Source: Paramecium octaurelia
Lineage: Eukaryota > Ciliophora > Oligohymenophorea > Peniculida > Parameciidae
Assembly: GCA_905182995.1 (NCBI GenBank)
Contig: CAJJDP010000023.1
Location: 595,474-659,473 of the forward strand
Direction: 5' to 3'
Length of the DNA: 64,000 bases
This document shows positions 1 through 12,000 of this stretch, piece by piece; position 1 is the first letter of the stretch; each line of letters starts with the position of its first letter. Under the pieces are notes generated by a model. The model was given only the letters and a program-made list of their open reading frames with translations. It did not search any database and was not told the DNA's origin. Made by a program: the position numbers and the translations under genes.

Positions 1-1186
1 AGAAAGATACTCAGTAACCTTAACAAATGGTAACACGTAGATTTTTGACTGTTAATCAATTCGCCTCAAATAATAGATTTCAAAGGTTGATTCTACCATC
101 CCTTTTGAGTTTATGATGCTTGTAAATGATAAAATCAATTATGTTTTTTAATGTAGCTTAGATTTGACTAAATCATTTGTGAAAATACATCAAACCAATG
201 AATTATATAATCTGAAGTTACTTGACATGCAACAAGTCTATAATGAAAATTTGAAATTAAAAGCTAGGAATAGACAAGTTCAAGATGAAATAATAGAATT
301 TAAAAGGAAGAATGAGGAGATAACCAATGAATCTTTAGAGTTTATGAAACAAACTTAAGAGCAATAAAATTAAATAAGTTAAAAAAACAATAAGATAAGA
401 GAGTTGGAAGAAATTTTAGAATAAACTTCTCAAAATGGAATGAATGTTCAAAAATCATTGGATTCAAATTTATAATAGAAAAATAATTAAATAAAATAAA
501 AGGATGGAGAAATCTAAGCATTGCAGCAAGAAGTCTCAAATTTAAAAGTCAAAATTTAAAGTCTTACTAAGTAATTTTTGGAAAAGGAGGATGAATATAA
601 ACAAAAAATTTAATCTGTTGAATAATCAGAAAATGAATTACGTGATAATCTTATAAAAAGTGTAAATTAAGTTTAGGAACTTTAAAATTATGCAACTAAT
701 CAATATCATTAATTTTGTACTCTAAAATAAGAATACGAGAACCTTTATTAATAGGTGGTACCATATTATTAGGCCTATCCTGAATTGAATCAAGCAAAAG
801 AAGAATTAGATAATTAGTTAGTAGAAAAGGATAAAAAGATAAGCTAATTATAAAGGGATATTACAAGATTGAAAAAAGAGCTAGAGACTGCTTAAGAGCA
901 ATAGGATTTAACAAAGACAGAATTAGAAACATAAACAAAAACATCTAAAAATTAATATAATAAACTCACTATTGAGATAACTGAATTAAGAAACTAAATT
1001 ACAAATTTGAATAATTAAATTCAATAATAAGACTAAGAGATTCAAGAAAGAGAAAAGAAAATCAGAGATCTTAAGAAGTAGTAATAAAATATAAAAGATC
1101 CAGAAAATGAAGGAATTCAATAGAATGCTTTTATTAAAATATCAACAGGTTAGCCAATACCAGAGTACTTATAAAAGAAGAAATGA
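1..1186 (+). CDS. Coiled-coil, Gln-rich protein (5' end outside window)
   Basis: An open frame enters from the left edge (first full codon at 2) and runs about 394 codons to TGA at 1184-1186. It is full of in-frame TAA/TAG, read as Gln. The first ~55 residues look globular. The rest, from about 'SLDLTKSFVKIHQ' on, is a long heptad-rich coiled coil of K, E, N, L and Q with no membrane segment or signal peptide. No intron is needed. The true start lies upstream of the window. I do not recognise the family; a cytoskeletal or basal-body structural protein is only an inference from the coiled coil. Its 3' end faces the end of the synthetase gene, 306 bp away. Confidence 0.8.
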
Positions 1187-1492
1187 ATTAAATTTGCAAT
1201 GATTATTATAAATAATTGATAATTATATATAGAATTGTATTTTTAACAATAGATATTAAATATATGAAATTGTGTTGTTTTTCTAAATTTATTTGGTTAA
1301 TAAGTATGTAACTGAAAAGGATATGAAAGATCTATAAAAATTTATTATAGAAAATAATCAATACATCTTAATCAGATTGATATGATTATTGAAATAGTTT
1401 GTAAATAAAAATAAGAAAAAAATTACTTTTAATTGAATTAAAGATGGGTTCCTCAGAATTTTAATTTTAATTATGTAAAGTAAAATTTTATA
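1187..1492. other. Convergent intergenic spacer
   Basis: AT-rich spacer of 306 bp between two converging stop codons. I see no convincing coding frame, RNA gene or repeat in it. Confidence 0.6.
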
Positions 1493-3047
1493 TCAAGGAA
1501 ACAATCTACTTGAATCTCTTGGAAACAAACTTACATTTCTGATATTTTTTAAATCAAAGTATAAATATAGAAATCTTTCTAAACCAAATGCACATCCTCC
1601 ATGAGGATAGGATCCATATCTTTAAATATAGAATTATATTTTACCTAAATGAATCAACGTAGCCTTTTAATATTTGAGTATCTTGCCCTATAACTTTTAA
1701 TTAATTAATTAAATATTCTGGATCATGAATTCTTTAATGGCCTGATGCGATTTCTTCTCCTCTCAAAACGAATTTATAAGATAAAGTAAAATTAGGATCC
1801 ATTTTACATGGCATAATATAGAAAGGTTAATTTTCTCTTGGTAATTCATACAAAATGAAAACGTCAGTTCCATATTTCTCTTTTACTAATTTTCCTAATT
1901 ACATTTAATTTGCAATGTCAAAATAATATGAAGGACTTTAAACAGTCCCAATTTCTTGAAGTAATTTTATTGCATCACAATACTTTAATTTGATAATAGG
2001 GTAGCAAATCCTAATAGGTTCAAACTAAAACTACTATGCAATGATTTAAATTTCTTAATCAAACTTTTTCTCAATTCCATTCAATATAAATAGACATAAT
2101 TCTTCTGTTAGATCTAGCAATTCAGAATAATGTTCCTTGATAACCATTTCTAAATCCATACAAATAAATTCACATAATTATCTATGAGTGTTACCATGAA
2201 GTGCTCGAAATACTGGAGATACTTCAAAAACTTTATCAAAATCAGCCATTAGACTCATTTATTTATGTTTAAAAGATGATTAGGATAAAAATGCTTGATA
2301 ATTAAAGTACTATAATTTAAAATTGCAATAGCTATCTTTTGTATTAAATCCTAATAATTTTGGAGTGTGAATCTCGACAAATCCCTTTTCTATTAAGAAT
2401 TATCTAAATAATAAAGCTATTCCTGATTTAACTCGAAAAATGGCCTATTTAGCAGGAGTTCTTAAGTCAAGAACCCTATTATTTAATCTTTAATTTTAAG
2501 ATATTTGGTAATCTTGACTTTAGATTAACTGTTTGTTTTCCTATTTATCTTCATTCTACTTTTACTGTTACAAATTAGAGTAATAATCAACAATTTTTCT
2601 TGAAGCTTCTTCAATTTGAAATGGCAATTTAGGAATTGATCTACTTATTACTCTAATAGTTTATATATGTAATTCCACTTATTAAGTACAATACTTGATC
2701 TAAAAATTTGGTTATAAAACAACAGCTTCTATGTCAACAATAGACTCTAAAGTGATTGCTCCTGTATATTTAATCATTTGTGAACTTATTTTTTCTCCTT
2801 TCGTTAAAACAGCTTAGATTGTATACCAATTCTCTCTGAGAACTAAAAAAGCAATTTTTCCTTTAATTCTAGAATTGTGAATCCTAGCTCTCACTAAAAT
2901 AGTTTATCCAATTGTTGATTCATTGATTTGACACACTTTCATCCATTATCGATTTGTTTTCTATGACTATTCTATTAATGAAACATCTCCATAACTATCT
3001 CCCTCATTAATGTCTTAATATTTCTCGTTCAATTCCTAATTTATCAT
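1493..3047 (-). CDS. Aspartyl-tRNA synthetase-like protein, active site degraded
   Basis: About 509 aa after removing a 25-nt intron at 1620-1644. It aligns end to end with cytosolic-type class IIb AspRS: an N-terminal OB-fold region, then 'NNRVLDLRTPAKQAIFR', 'KGFVEIHTPKLL', the helix 'LEMVIKEHYSELLDL', motif 3 'GLERF' and the C-terminal 'LFPRD'. Key catalytic elements are altered. The loop that normally reads SEGGA is replaced (after 'HTPKLL' comes 'GFNTKDSYCNF'). The usual 'QSPQLYKQ' reads 'QSSFKHKQ'. Motif 2 reads 'FRALHGNTHR' instead of FRAE(D/N)SNTHR. Family membership is clear, but aspartate activation is doubtful, so it may be a paralogue with another role. The start at 3047 is the first in-frame ATG; the frame stays open a little further upstream, so a 5' intron is possible. 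Confidence 0.85.
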
Positions 3048-3633
3048 TATATTATTAGTTCCCTTGAAATATTTTTAAAATAATTCTTTTATATAGTTCT
3101 GGGGTTTATTAAATTATTGATTTAAAAATTGTTGATAATTGTAATAAATTAGCAATCCATTTTATCATTGAATCTCCTCCTTTTATTATACAAGTAATAA
3201 AGTTATTAATTAAATCAAGATGAAGAACTTTGATGGTAGTAAATAATAGTTTAGCATACTGTTTATGAGATTAATTTAAAACTAGTTAATCGTAAAATTT
3301 TACAAATAAACTGTTTAAATTGCTTTGGAAATATTGGGGATTTGTTGAATTATTCTAATTTTTGAAAAATTATACCACTACACATGGATTTTCTAAATCA
3401 ATAACTCAGTAGAATTGACTTAGTTATTTTTAATGCTATATAACAATTATAGCTATGAACACAGTACAATATTATTTATAAATTAAAGTTCTGAATAAAT
3501 TAATAGATGAGTTTCAAATTCATTATACTCATTATTATATGAGTTCCAGTTGTTTTATAAGACAAGTAAGTTTTCAAAACCTTAAAGCAAACACTTATTT
3601 TTGGCTTTTGTTGATCATTAATAGATTGGATAT
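2344..3633. repeat. Direct repeat, copy A (1,290 bp)
   Basis: Identical, as far as I can read, to 3635-4924. It holds the 5' half of the AspRS-like gene plus about 590 bp upstream of it. It ends exactly at the single N. Confidence 0.95.
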
Positions 3634-3634
3634 N
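3634..3634. other. Single unresolved base (N), probable contig join
   Basis: The only N in the window. It lies exactly between two identical 1,290-bp blocks, as expected if two overlapping contig ends were placed side by side instead of merged. Confidence 0.9.
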
Positions 3635-4338
3635 TTAAATCCTAATAATTTTGGAGTGTGAATCTCGACAAATCCCTTTTCTATTAAGAATTATCTAAAT
3701 AATAAAGCTATTCCTGATTTAACTCGAAAAATGGCCTATTTAGCAGGAGTTCTTAAGTCAAGAACCCTATTATTTAATCTTTAATTTTAAGATATTTGGT
3801 AATCTTGACTTTAGATTAACTGTTTGTTTTCCTATTTATCTTCATTCTACTTTTACTGTTACAAATTAGAGTAATAATCAACAATTTTTCTTGAAGCTTC
3901 TTCAATTTGAAATGGCAATTTAGGAATTGATCTACTTATTACTCTAATAGTTTATATATGTAATTCCACTTATTAAGTACAATACTTGATCTAAAAATTT
4001 GGTTATAAAACAACAGCTTCTATGTCAACAATAGACTCTAAAGTGATTGCTCCTGTATATTTAATCATTTGTGAACTTATTTTTTCTCCTTTCGTTAAAA
4101 CAGCTTAGATTGTATACCAATTCTCTCTGAGAACTAAAAAAGCAATTTTTCCTTTAATTCTAGAATTGTGAATCCTAGCTCTCACTAAAATAGTTTATCC
4201 AATTGTTGATTCATTGATTTGACACACTTTCATCCATTATCGATTTGTTTTCTATGACTATTCTATTAATGAAACATCTCCATAACTATCTCCCTCATTA
4301 ATGTCTTAATATTTCTCGTTCAATTCCTAATTTATCAT
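3635..4338 (-). pseudogene. Truncated duplicate of the AspRS-like gene
   Basis: Repeats the first ~234 codons of the gene at 1493-3047 (start codon equivalent at 4338) and is cut off at the N, before motif 2. It is identical to the other copy. It is therefore either an assembly artefact or a very recent tandem duplication, and should not be counted as an independent gene. Confidence 0.85.
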
Positions 4339-4924
4339 TATATTATTAGTTCCCTTGAAATATTTTTAAAATAATTCTTTTATATAGTTCTGGGGTTTAT
4401 TAAATTATTGATTTAAAAATTGTTGATAATTGTAATAAATTAGCAATCCATTTTATCATTGAATCTCCTCCTTTTATTATACAAGTAATAAAGTTATTAA
4501 TTAAATCAAGATGAAGAACTTTGATGGTAGTAAATAATAGTTTAGCATACTGTTTATGAGATTAATTTAAAACTAGTTAATCGTAAAATTTTACAAATAA
4601 ACTGTTTAAATTGCTTTGGAAATATTGGGGATTTGTTGAATTATTCTAATTTTTGAAAAATTATACCACTACACATGGATTTTCTAAATCAATAACTCAG
4701 TAGAATTGACTTAGTTATTTTTAATGCTATATAACAATTATAGCTATGAACACAGTACAATATTATTTATAAATTAAAGTTCTGAATAAATTAATAGATG
4801 AGTTTCAAATTCATTATACTCATTATTATATGAGTTCCAGTTGTTTTATAAGACAAGTAAGTTTTCAAAACCTTAAAGCAAACACTTATTTTTGGCTTTT
4901 GTTGATCATTAATAGATTGGATAT
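3635..4924. repeat. Direct repeat, copy B (1,290 bp)
   Basis: Second copy of 2344-3633. Sequence continues uniquely after 4924 towards the next gene (4963-5596). Copy A carries the unique continuation on its left, into the 3' half of the synthetase gene, and copy B on its right. That is the signature of one locus represented twice. Confidence 0.95.
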
Positions 4925-4962
4925 TTCATTTTATAATTATTAATATAATTTATTTATAGTAA
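4339..4962. other. Intergenic region upstream of the AspRS-like gene
   Basis: The real upstream region of the synthetase, about 620 bp if the duplication is an artefact. A plus-strand frame beginning ATGAAG at 4511 (copy A: 3220) runs only ~40 codons and has no recognisable features. I call no gene here. Confidence 0.5.
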
Positions 4963-5596
4963 TCATAATTGGGAAGCCAGTTTTGGTGACTTTTGCAAAA
5001 ATTATTATTATAATTTCTTTCTTTATTCTTGGAGTTGTCTGCTTTTTTGTTCTAGTTGGCTTATTTTAAATTCAGACTGTATCAATTATTCTTATAAATT
5101 TTGATATTAAGTTGCTAACTTATCGTTTGAGCATTCGTTATTCTCTTTCTCTCTTTAATTATGCAAAGGAGTTGAAAAACCAGTATCAGTTTGTATTCTA
5201 TTCGATTAATTGTATTGATTATTGGCTAAGCTCTACCTCTGTTATGACAATACATTTGGAGTAAGTGTTCTTGATTACACGACCTAATGCTTTGTTGGAG
5301 TCTAATTTAAACGTTAATTGTAAGGAATTTTTTGTGGGGTCATTGCTGCATTTTGAGGTTATTAAGAATATTTTATCACATTAGGACTTACTGAAACTTT
5401 ATTTGTGATTAATCTGATTGGAGAGACATTTGAAATTTACTAATCAATGTTCTATGAGACTCTTCTTGTAGATTGCAATTAACTCGATTTATCTAATGGA
5501 ATAATGATCGACTATTAGTTCTATACTGGCATTCTAATTGCAGGTTAAATTATTCTCTAAATACAACCCTTATCATACCTAAGTATATTAAAACAT
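4963..5596 (-). CDS. Gln-rich protein with C-terminal coiled coil
   Basis: 203 aa after removing a 22-nt intron that follows the sixth codon (exon 1 encodes 'MFQYTQ'). The N-terminal ~110 residues are low-complexity and polar, rich in S, T, P, N and Q. The last ~70 residues form a Gln/Lys/Glu coiled coil ('ISQLEQKSRQLQEQ'). Almost half of the Gln codons are TAA or TAG. The stop is TGA at 4963-4965. I recognise no family. The opposite strand looks like a membrane protein, but only because coiled-coil codons reverse into hydrophobic ones. Confidence 0.7.
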
Positions 5597-5838
5597 TTTT
5601 CAATATTCCAATTAACAGATAAATAATTAAAAATATTTATGTATATTTTTAATTAATACAGGCATAAGTTAGATTGAAATAATAGTGCTATTTAAGCAAA
5701 AAACATTTATTCTTCTTTGAAAATAATTAGATTCTGTCTAGTAAATATTATATACATCATTAAAACTTCTGAGAATATTAATATTAATAAAATGAATTTA
5801 CATGATATATATATATAACCAAAATTGATTGACAAATT

Positions 5839-7025
5839 TCATTGATTGATAGAAGTTTTTTATTTTTAATTTAGATTTCGACGTGCACTTCCACTTCTAC
5901 TTCTTGGTTGAGTTTATAAGGTTTCTAAATTAAAGAATAATATAATACATTAAATAGTTTTTTGATGGAATTAAGAATTTTAAGAATTCTTTTTAGATGC
6001 ATTATAACTATATAAGTTACCTTTCTTATCTTTAATAATTATTTATTGTTGAATAGTATCATTAATTGAGGATATCGAATTATGTTTGCCATGAAATGAC
6101 TTTTAATATTCTTGTTGTTATTACATTAGCAATTACAATTATTATTACTGTTAATGATTTTATCCATATTGAAGGATATTAAAGTAATTTTATTTCAAAG
6201 AACCTTATGATTAAGTTGGATAGTCAGTGCTTTCTTGAAGCTAACTACTTAATTTGTGTTCCGAATATGAACTAGTTTTATTGGTTTCTTTACTATTAGG
6301 CTTCTTTTGTACTAGTGTTTTAATCTATTAGCTATTCTTATGAAGCTTCTAAACTTCATGATCTCCTTGATCTTATTCAATTGTCTTTTTGTATGCGTCA
6401 TTTTCGTACTCTTATATTCGTTATTTATAGTATGCAATATCAGATTACAATTTATTGTTTTCCTCGTAATAATTTTAGTTTTCCCTTTTGAGATTCTAAT
6501 GAACAATATTCACAGATTTTTTACATTCATAACTTTCTTGGTGGTTTCAAGAAGCTCGTTTCTTGTAGATTCACTTTCATCCAATTTGGCTTGGATTGAT
6601 TCTGCGTACAATTTTAATTGTTATTCTAGCTATTTTGAGTATAACGATGTATGTATACTCTAATATGATTTCTGATTTCGCCCTCATATTTAATCACAGT
6701 TTACTCCAATTTTTCGTATTCTTCCTCGGTTCTTAAACTTCTCAAAGAGGCATTTGGATCTACGTCTTTCTCTAACTTTCTTAAATGATAAAATTGTTTA
6801 CTTGACTTTTTTGTCAATTTTTAACATGAGATTGGTGAAAACTACTTTAATTATGTTGACTAATTGGGGTAGATTCTCATAATCTTTCAATTCTTTCTCA
6901 ATTTCATTGAGATCATTTTTGGTTTCAATGTATTTTTCCAGTTAAATTAAAATTCTCTCCAATAAATCCTTTAGGGAAGACTCCATTTCTCGATCGGAAT
7001 ATGAAATCAAACTAGTTTCACTCAT
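5839..7025 (-). CDS. Coiled-coil protein
   Basis: 360 aa after removing four introns of 22, 29, 29 and 24 nt; exon length is an exact codon multiple. The start gives 'MSETSLISYSDREM'. Residues ~15-190 are a long coiled coil ('EKELKDYENL', 'ASLRSLRTEEEYEKLEQ'). Then comes a polar, Ser/Gln-rich tail with a basic Arg/Ser cluster near the C-terminus ('QPRSRSGSAR'). There is no signal peptide or membrane span. The hydrophobic frame seen on the plus strand around 6340-6663 is its shadow. Function is unknown. Head-to-tail with the previous coiled-coil gene, 240 bp apart. Confidence 0.8.
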
Positions 7026-7296
7026 TAACAGTTTATTAATTATATTAAATACTTTTCATATATTTTGATTACATAATCAAATTTAAGATAAAGAAAAGGT
7101 ATCAAATTACACTAACTTATTTTATTTCTTCATTTCTCAAAGGCAAAAAAACTGAAGTATATTTTATATAAATAAATTGATAAAATTACAGTTACACAAT
7201 TACTCCACTCTTTGATTCTTAAATGATGAAATTAGATAGGGATACACCAGTTTATAATTGTATTTAAGTTGAATACATTAAATTAATCAATAAATA
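7026..7296. other. Divergent promoter region
   Basis: 271 bp of AT-rich DNA between the divergent starts of a coiled-coil gene and the MAP kinase gene. It presumably carries both promoters. No specific motif was recognised. Confidence 0.5.
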
Positions 7297-8586
7297 ATGA
7301 AACATATTTCATAAAATTCATAGAATTAGTAACTAGTCACAAAGACCTACAATGACATCCCATTCACCATTTATAATCGCTATTAAGGAATTAAGTTATT
7401 GGGAGCTGGATCATACGGAACAGTTTTGTTGGCATTGGATACCCAGACCAACACCAAAGTTGCAATTAAAAAATTAAATCCATTAGAGGATATCATAGAT
7501 GCCAAAAGAATGTTGAGAGAAATAAGAATATTAAGAGCTATGACTCATCCCAATATAGTTGCAATCAAAGCAGCCATCTATGATAACGTATCATAAGAGA
7601 GCGATTATTTTGGCACTGTCTATTTAGTACAAGAATATTTTTAGGCTGATCTTCACAGAGTTCTTAAAAATCCAAAAGACCTCACTGATGATCATGTCCA
7701 ATTTATAATGTATTACTACACATCCTATTTGAGGTATCAATTAACCAAGGCTGTGGCATATCTACATTCAGCATCCATCATACATAGAGACATCAAACCA
7801 TCCAACATCTTAGCCAAAGATGATTGCTCTATAAGCTTATGCGATTTTGGTCTCTCCAGATAAATCGAAGAATACGAAGAAGAAGATAATAAAAAAGCAT
7901 AAAATTTCACAGAATATGTTGTCACAAGTATAAACAATCTAAATCAATCTATAGGATACTACAGAGCACCAGAAATTATGGTTTCATCTCAATAATATTC
8001 ATTTCCTATTGACATCTGGTCATTGGGCTGCACTTTCGCTGAAATATTAAATGAAGGAAAAGTAAATTATTATACAAAGACTATCAGGTCCTCTTCAAAG
8101 GCAAAACCTATGTTTAAATGGTTAAGATGATCTTTGAGACACTTGGTAAACCTATCTAGGAAGACCTGGATTAATTCATTAAGAATAAAAACGCCATGGA
8201 ATTTGTTTAATCTCTGCCAAGTGTTCCACCATAATCAATCAAAAAGTTAATTGATTATCCCAATCCTCTAGCTATTGATCTATTGGATAAGATGCTTGTG
8301 ATCAACCCTCACAAAAGAATCACAGCACATGAAGTATGATAAATAATTAAATCAGGCTTTAAACCATCCTTATTTTAAGGAGATAAGAGAAAAAACTGAA
8401 GAAGCACCCTATAAAGGGTAGACTGACTTTTCATTTGAAAATGATGACACAATTAGTTTTGAATAGATGAGAATTATGATCCTCGAAGAATTGAATAAAT
8501 TAGGTGAAAAGATAGATATTCATGATGAAATGGAAAGATTAAAACAACTTAGAGAAAAAAGGAGAGCCTAAAAACATAAAAAGTGA
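7297..8586 (+). CDS. MAP kinase, TEY-type (ERK-like)
   Basis: 396 aa after four introns (7710-7733, 7928-7954, 8062-8087, 8334-8355). Complete protein kinase: Gly loop 'GAGSYGTV' (~res 35), ATP Lys in 'VAIKKL', catalytic loop 'HRDIKPSN', 'DFGLSR', activation lip 'TEY' followed by '[12 protein letters not shown]', and the CMGC-typical '[11 protein letters not shown]'. The TEY dual-phosphorylation site and the '[16 protein letters not shown]' segment place it in the MAPK/ERK family. After the kinase domain there is a ~45-residue charged, helical tail. It would phosphorylate Ser/Thr-Pro substrates after activation by a MAPK kinase; pathway and substrates are not visible from the locus. All catalytic residues are present. 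Confidence 0.95.
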
Positions 8587-8625
8587 TTATTTTGTTATTA
8601 TTCATTATAATATTATAAGGCAAGC

Positions 8626-8934
8626 ATGTATCAAATTAATTATTAATTTACAAAAAAGCTCCTTGTATAACGGAGAAAGTTGTCGTCGCATACAATAGAT
8701 CCTAAAGGCACCGAATATATAAACTTTAACAATAATTCATAATTTTTGTATTCAAATTTGTATGTAAAGTTCAGTAATATTAATCCATATAACACACAAA
8801 ACACCAAAAAAATAATAATAAACACCTATTTAAAATATGTTGAAACTGTACATTATAAAAAAAAATTAAGTCCAAACATTACTCTTACAGGAGGCTGTAA
8901 AACCTTTCGATTAGGTATTAAAATGCTTAACTGA
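8626..8934 (+). CDS. Possible small protein, unknown
   Basis: A 102-codon frame starting ATG 8626 and ending TGA 8932-8934, only 39 bp after the MAP kinase stop. Composition is mixed rather than low-complexity ('SSHTIDPKGTEYINF', 'LTGGCKTFRLGIKML'), which argues weakly for real coding. It has no recognisable domain, and with TGA as the only stop, open frames of this length arise by chance in AT-rich DNA. Treat as tentative. Confidence 0.35.
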
Positions 8935-9002
8935 TTATAATAATACCCTCTAATTCTAATATTGGAAATGAAGTTCTATTTGTAAAATTTGTTGATTCAA
9001 AC

Positions 9003-12000
9003 TCAGATTTAAAGGAATTTTTGATATTTATAATAGTTGAGGTCAATCCTTTTTGTAAATTGCCAAAAAGTGATCTGTTACATATTGTTGAATTTTGATT
9101 AATTTCCTAATTATTATTTATTAATAGATACATCCAAGTAATTGCAAAGATCTCCTTCACTAAATTTACTGAAAAGTGGATGAAAATCCTTATCAATAAT
9201 ATAAGAATTAGATTAATAATTCCATAAATTAGTTACGTAATCTTCTAACTCATTGATACCTTATTCGCAATTGTCATGATATTAATCTATGTCCGCTTAA
9301 GTGAAAAAAGTGAAGGTTTATTTATAATACAAGACTTCTCTTGATGAATACATGACTAAAATATTGGTATTCAATCTAGTAAGTGATTAATAAAATTCTG
9401 CGGCATTCCTAACTTCACTATATGCATGTCCCAATTCTATTTATAATCCTATGTATATTGCTAATAAAATTAAAAAATGAGATATAATAAGCAAATATGA
9501 TTTAATATTGAAAAAGTCTATTGGCAAAATTACTTTTTTCTTTTTTTAATTAGATTTGGAAAGCAACAATTTTAAATTTTAAAAATGAGTGTCTTTATCT
9601 TAAAAATTAAATTGATAATGTAGAATTTAAGTGTAGTCTCGCATGACTAATTCCTTAAGATTATGTAATCGATGAATGTCTGAAATAATATAAGTATGCT
9701 CTTAATTAAATAGTAACATTTTTAATTCTTCTTTTTATAAACAATATGAATAATGTGAAATTGAGATCAATATTTGCATAATACTCATTGAGAGTAGAGT
9801 GTATATCATAATATTTAATAATTAGGTTTGATAATACTAGGAGTCTGATTAAAGTGATAGCAAGGATCCTGTATCAACATTCTAAAAAACTTATAGTAGC
9901 ATATTAAAGTTTTTATAAACATAATAAAAATAAGGACTCTTCGAATCGGCCGTTCCTCCATTACTATAAACAACTTTAGAATCATATTAATAATTTAATA
10001 AGGTGATTAAACTATTTCTTAAATTTAATTCCTCTGAATTTCCCTTACTTTCATACTCCAAGAATTCCAATTATAGAGATATTTCAGAGTAATGTGTGAA
10101 AAATAATTATTGTTCTAATAAATTTGTGATTTCTTATTTAAGTTTATCATAGCTTTCTAAAATTTTGGAATTAGGATATTCTAAATATTCAGACCACTAC
10201 TATTTTGTAATTTAATTAAAGTATAATTCCACATTGTAATTAATTATAGAAAATCTAATTAGATTGGAAGTTGTTATGGGATAAATGATATTGTTCTTAA
10301 AACTAAGTAATTTAAAATCGCTTAACAGAAGATCAAAATTGCTAACCACTTAAAGATGCTAAAATAACCTAATATTTTACTAATATAAATCCAATAACTG
10401 ATATAATTAAGTAAAGCAATCTCTAAATTGTTTTTCTTAAAAAAATCTTCGGTGATTTTCTACAAGTGGTTAAATTATAAACCAATGAAAATTGCCTGTG
10501 ATACTGTGACTTTTAGATGGCTGATAAAGATGATTACCTTGAAGCAGCCTCAGATTACTATTTAGCTTCATATAATTTTTAGACAGTTTTTTAATCTCCC
10601 TCCTGACTTAAAATGTAATGTTCCTCCTCGATTCTTGGAGTAAACAAGATATCATTTTATTAGAAATTATTATTGAGAATTTCATCTTATGTTACTCTCT
10701 CTGATTTATTATTATTATTCTATTGATTAATCAACTTATTGTGGATAAATTTTGAATTAAAATCAATAAGTTTGTTTATGGTAATACATTCATCAAAACC
10801 ATGAGAAGCACTTTGCTGTATTTAATTTTCTCCTCCAAACTCATCACTTTTATTGATTTTTCTTATATTAGACAAATTGAGTTAATAAAAAATATTCCCC
10901 AATATCAACTTTCTTTCAATAACTTCGAGATCACATTGATATAAAATCATTTTCATTTTTGTGAATAATGATTTCTCAAAATTTCTTTAACTAAACTGAT
11001 TTAACTTCCTTTAATCAAAAAAACGAAAAAACGATGAGAAGTGTTTTTCATTCAATTTAATAGAATTGAAATTTTCAAAAAATACATTTATGTCAATCCC
11101 ATATATCTATTTAGCAAATTTTGTATCAATATCTAATATTTTGCAAAATAGTTCTTCCTCTATATTAACAATTTATTTATTCTCATCTAAAAAGATACTG
11201 TAGGTACTTTCATTTTTGTTTTGAAAGAACAAAATCATTTCTATTGATTATAAATTTAATTGGCTTAAATCCATAATTAGTTCTATCCTCTTGCACAGAC
11301 CTGATGAGTATTCAATATAAGCTTGATTAATTTATTAAAAGTATTTATTCTCCATCCCAGAAATAAACTTCTCAATTAAAGCCGAGTGAATTAATTTAAC
11401 ATAATTGGGTATCATTTAATCGAAGCTTAATTAAACTAACTCTGTTTATTAATCTGATTAATTATACTTATGCTTATTGATCTGAATATTATCTAAATCT
11501 TAAATTACTACAGTCATATACGAGAATTGATTTTAAAAATTAGAATGAATAGCTTTTATCACATACTCATCCTCTGTATTCTAAGGTGAGACAATGGACT
11601 AAGCAGAGATTAAATCATTTAATACTTCCATGTAATAAAACCTTAGAATATTTGAATATCTTTGGGCTTAAATTAAGATTAAAATATACTTTGAGTTGAT
11701 GAAAACGAAGTTTTAATTAATTTTAATCCTTCCATTTATGTTTATATTGATTTTAATGCAATTTACTCTAAGTTTTTTTAGAGATGTTTTTTATTTAAAC
11801 ATTCAAAAAATTCAATTTTTGTTTCTATGACATTTGATAGGCTCTCTTTAATAAATTCGTTTTATTTTGTAATCTTCAAATATTCTTAAATACAAAGGTG
11901 ATTCTACAAAGATTCAACTTTTAATGCTGCTTTTTAGCTTTGAAACTAATTTTATATATCAAGCCTTTAAAGATTTTAAGCAACTTTTAAAATGAGAAGC

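Noticed and set aside
4975-5400. Plus-strand frame of ~140 codons with a hydrophobic start
   Set aside because: The minus strand here is a clean Gln-rich coiled-coil gene with a 22-nt intron and proper start and stop.
6340-6663. Plus-strand hydrophobic frame resembling a multi-TM protein
   Set aside because: It is the complement of the coiled-coil gene at 5839-7025. Reversed Glu/Lys/Gln codons give Phe, Leu and Ile, so it is a shadow.
9420-9545. Apparent frame break near the 3' end of the TmcB-like gene
   Set aside because: Careful re-reading across the A-rich run shows one continuous frame; with the two upstream introns the stop at 9003-9005 is in frame.
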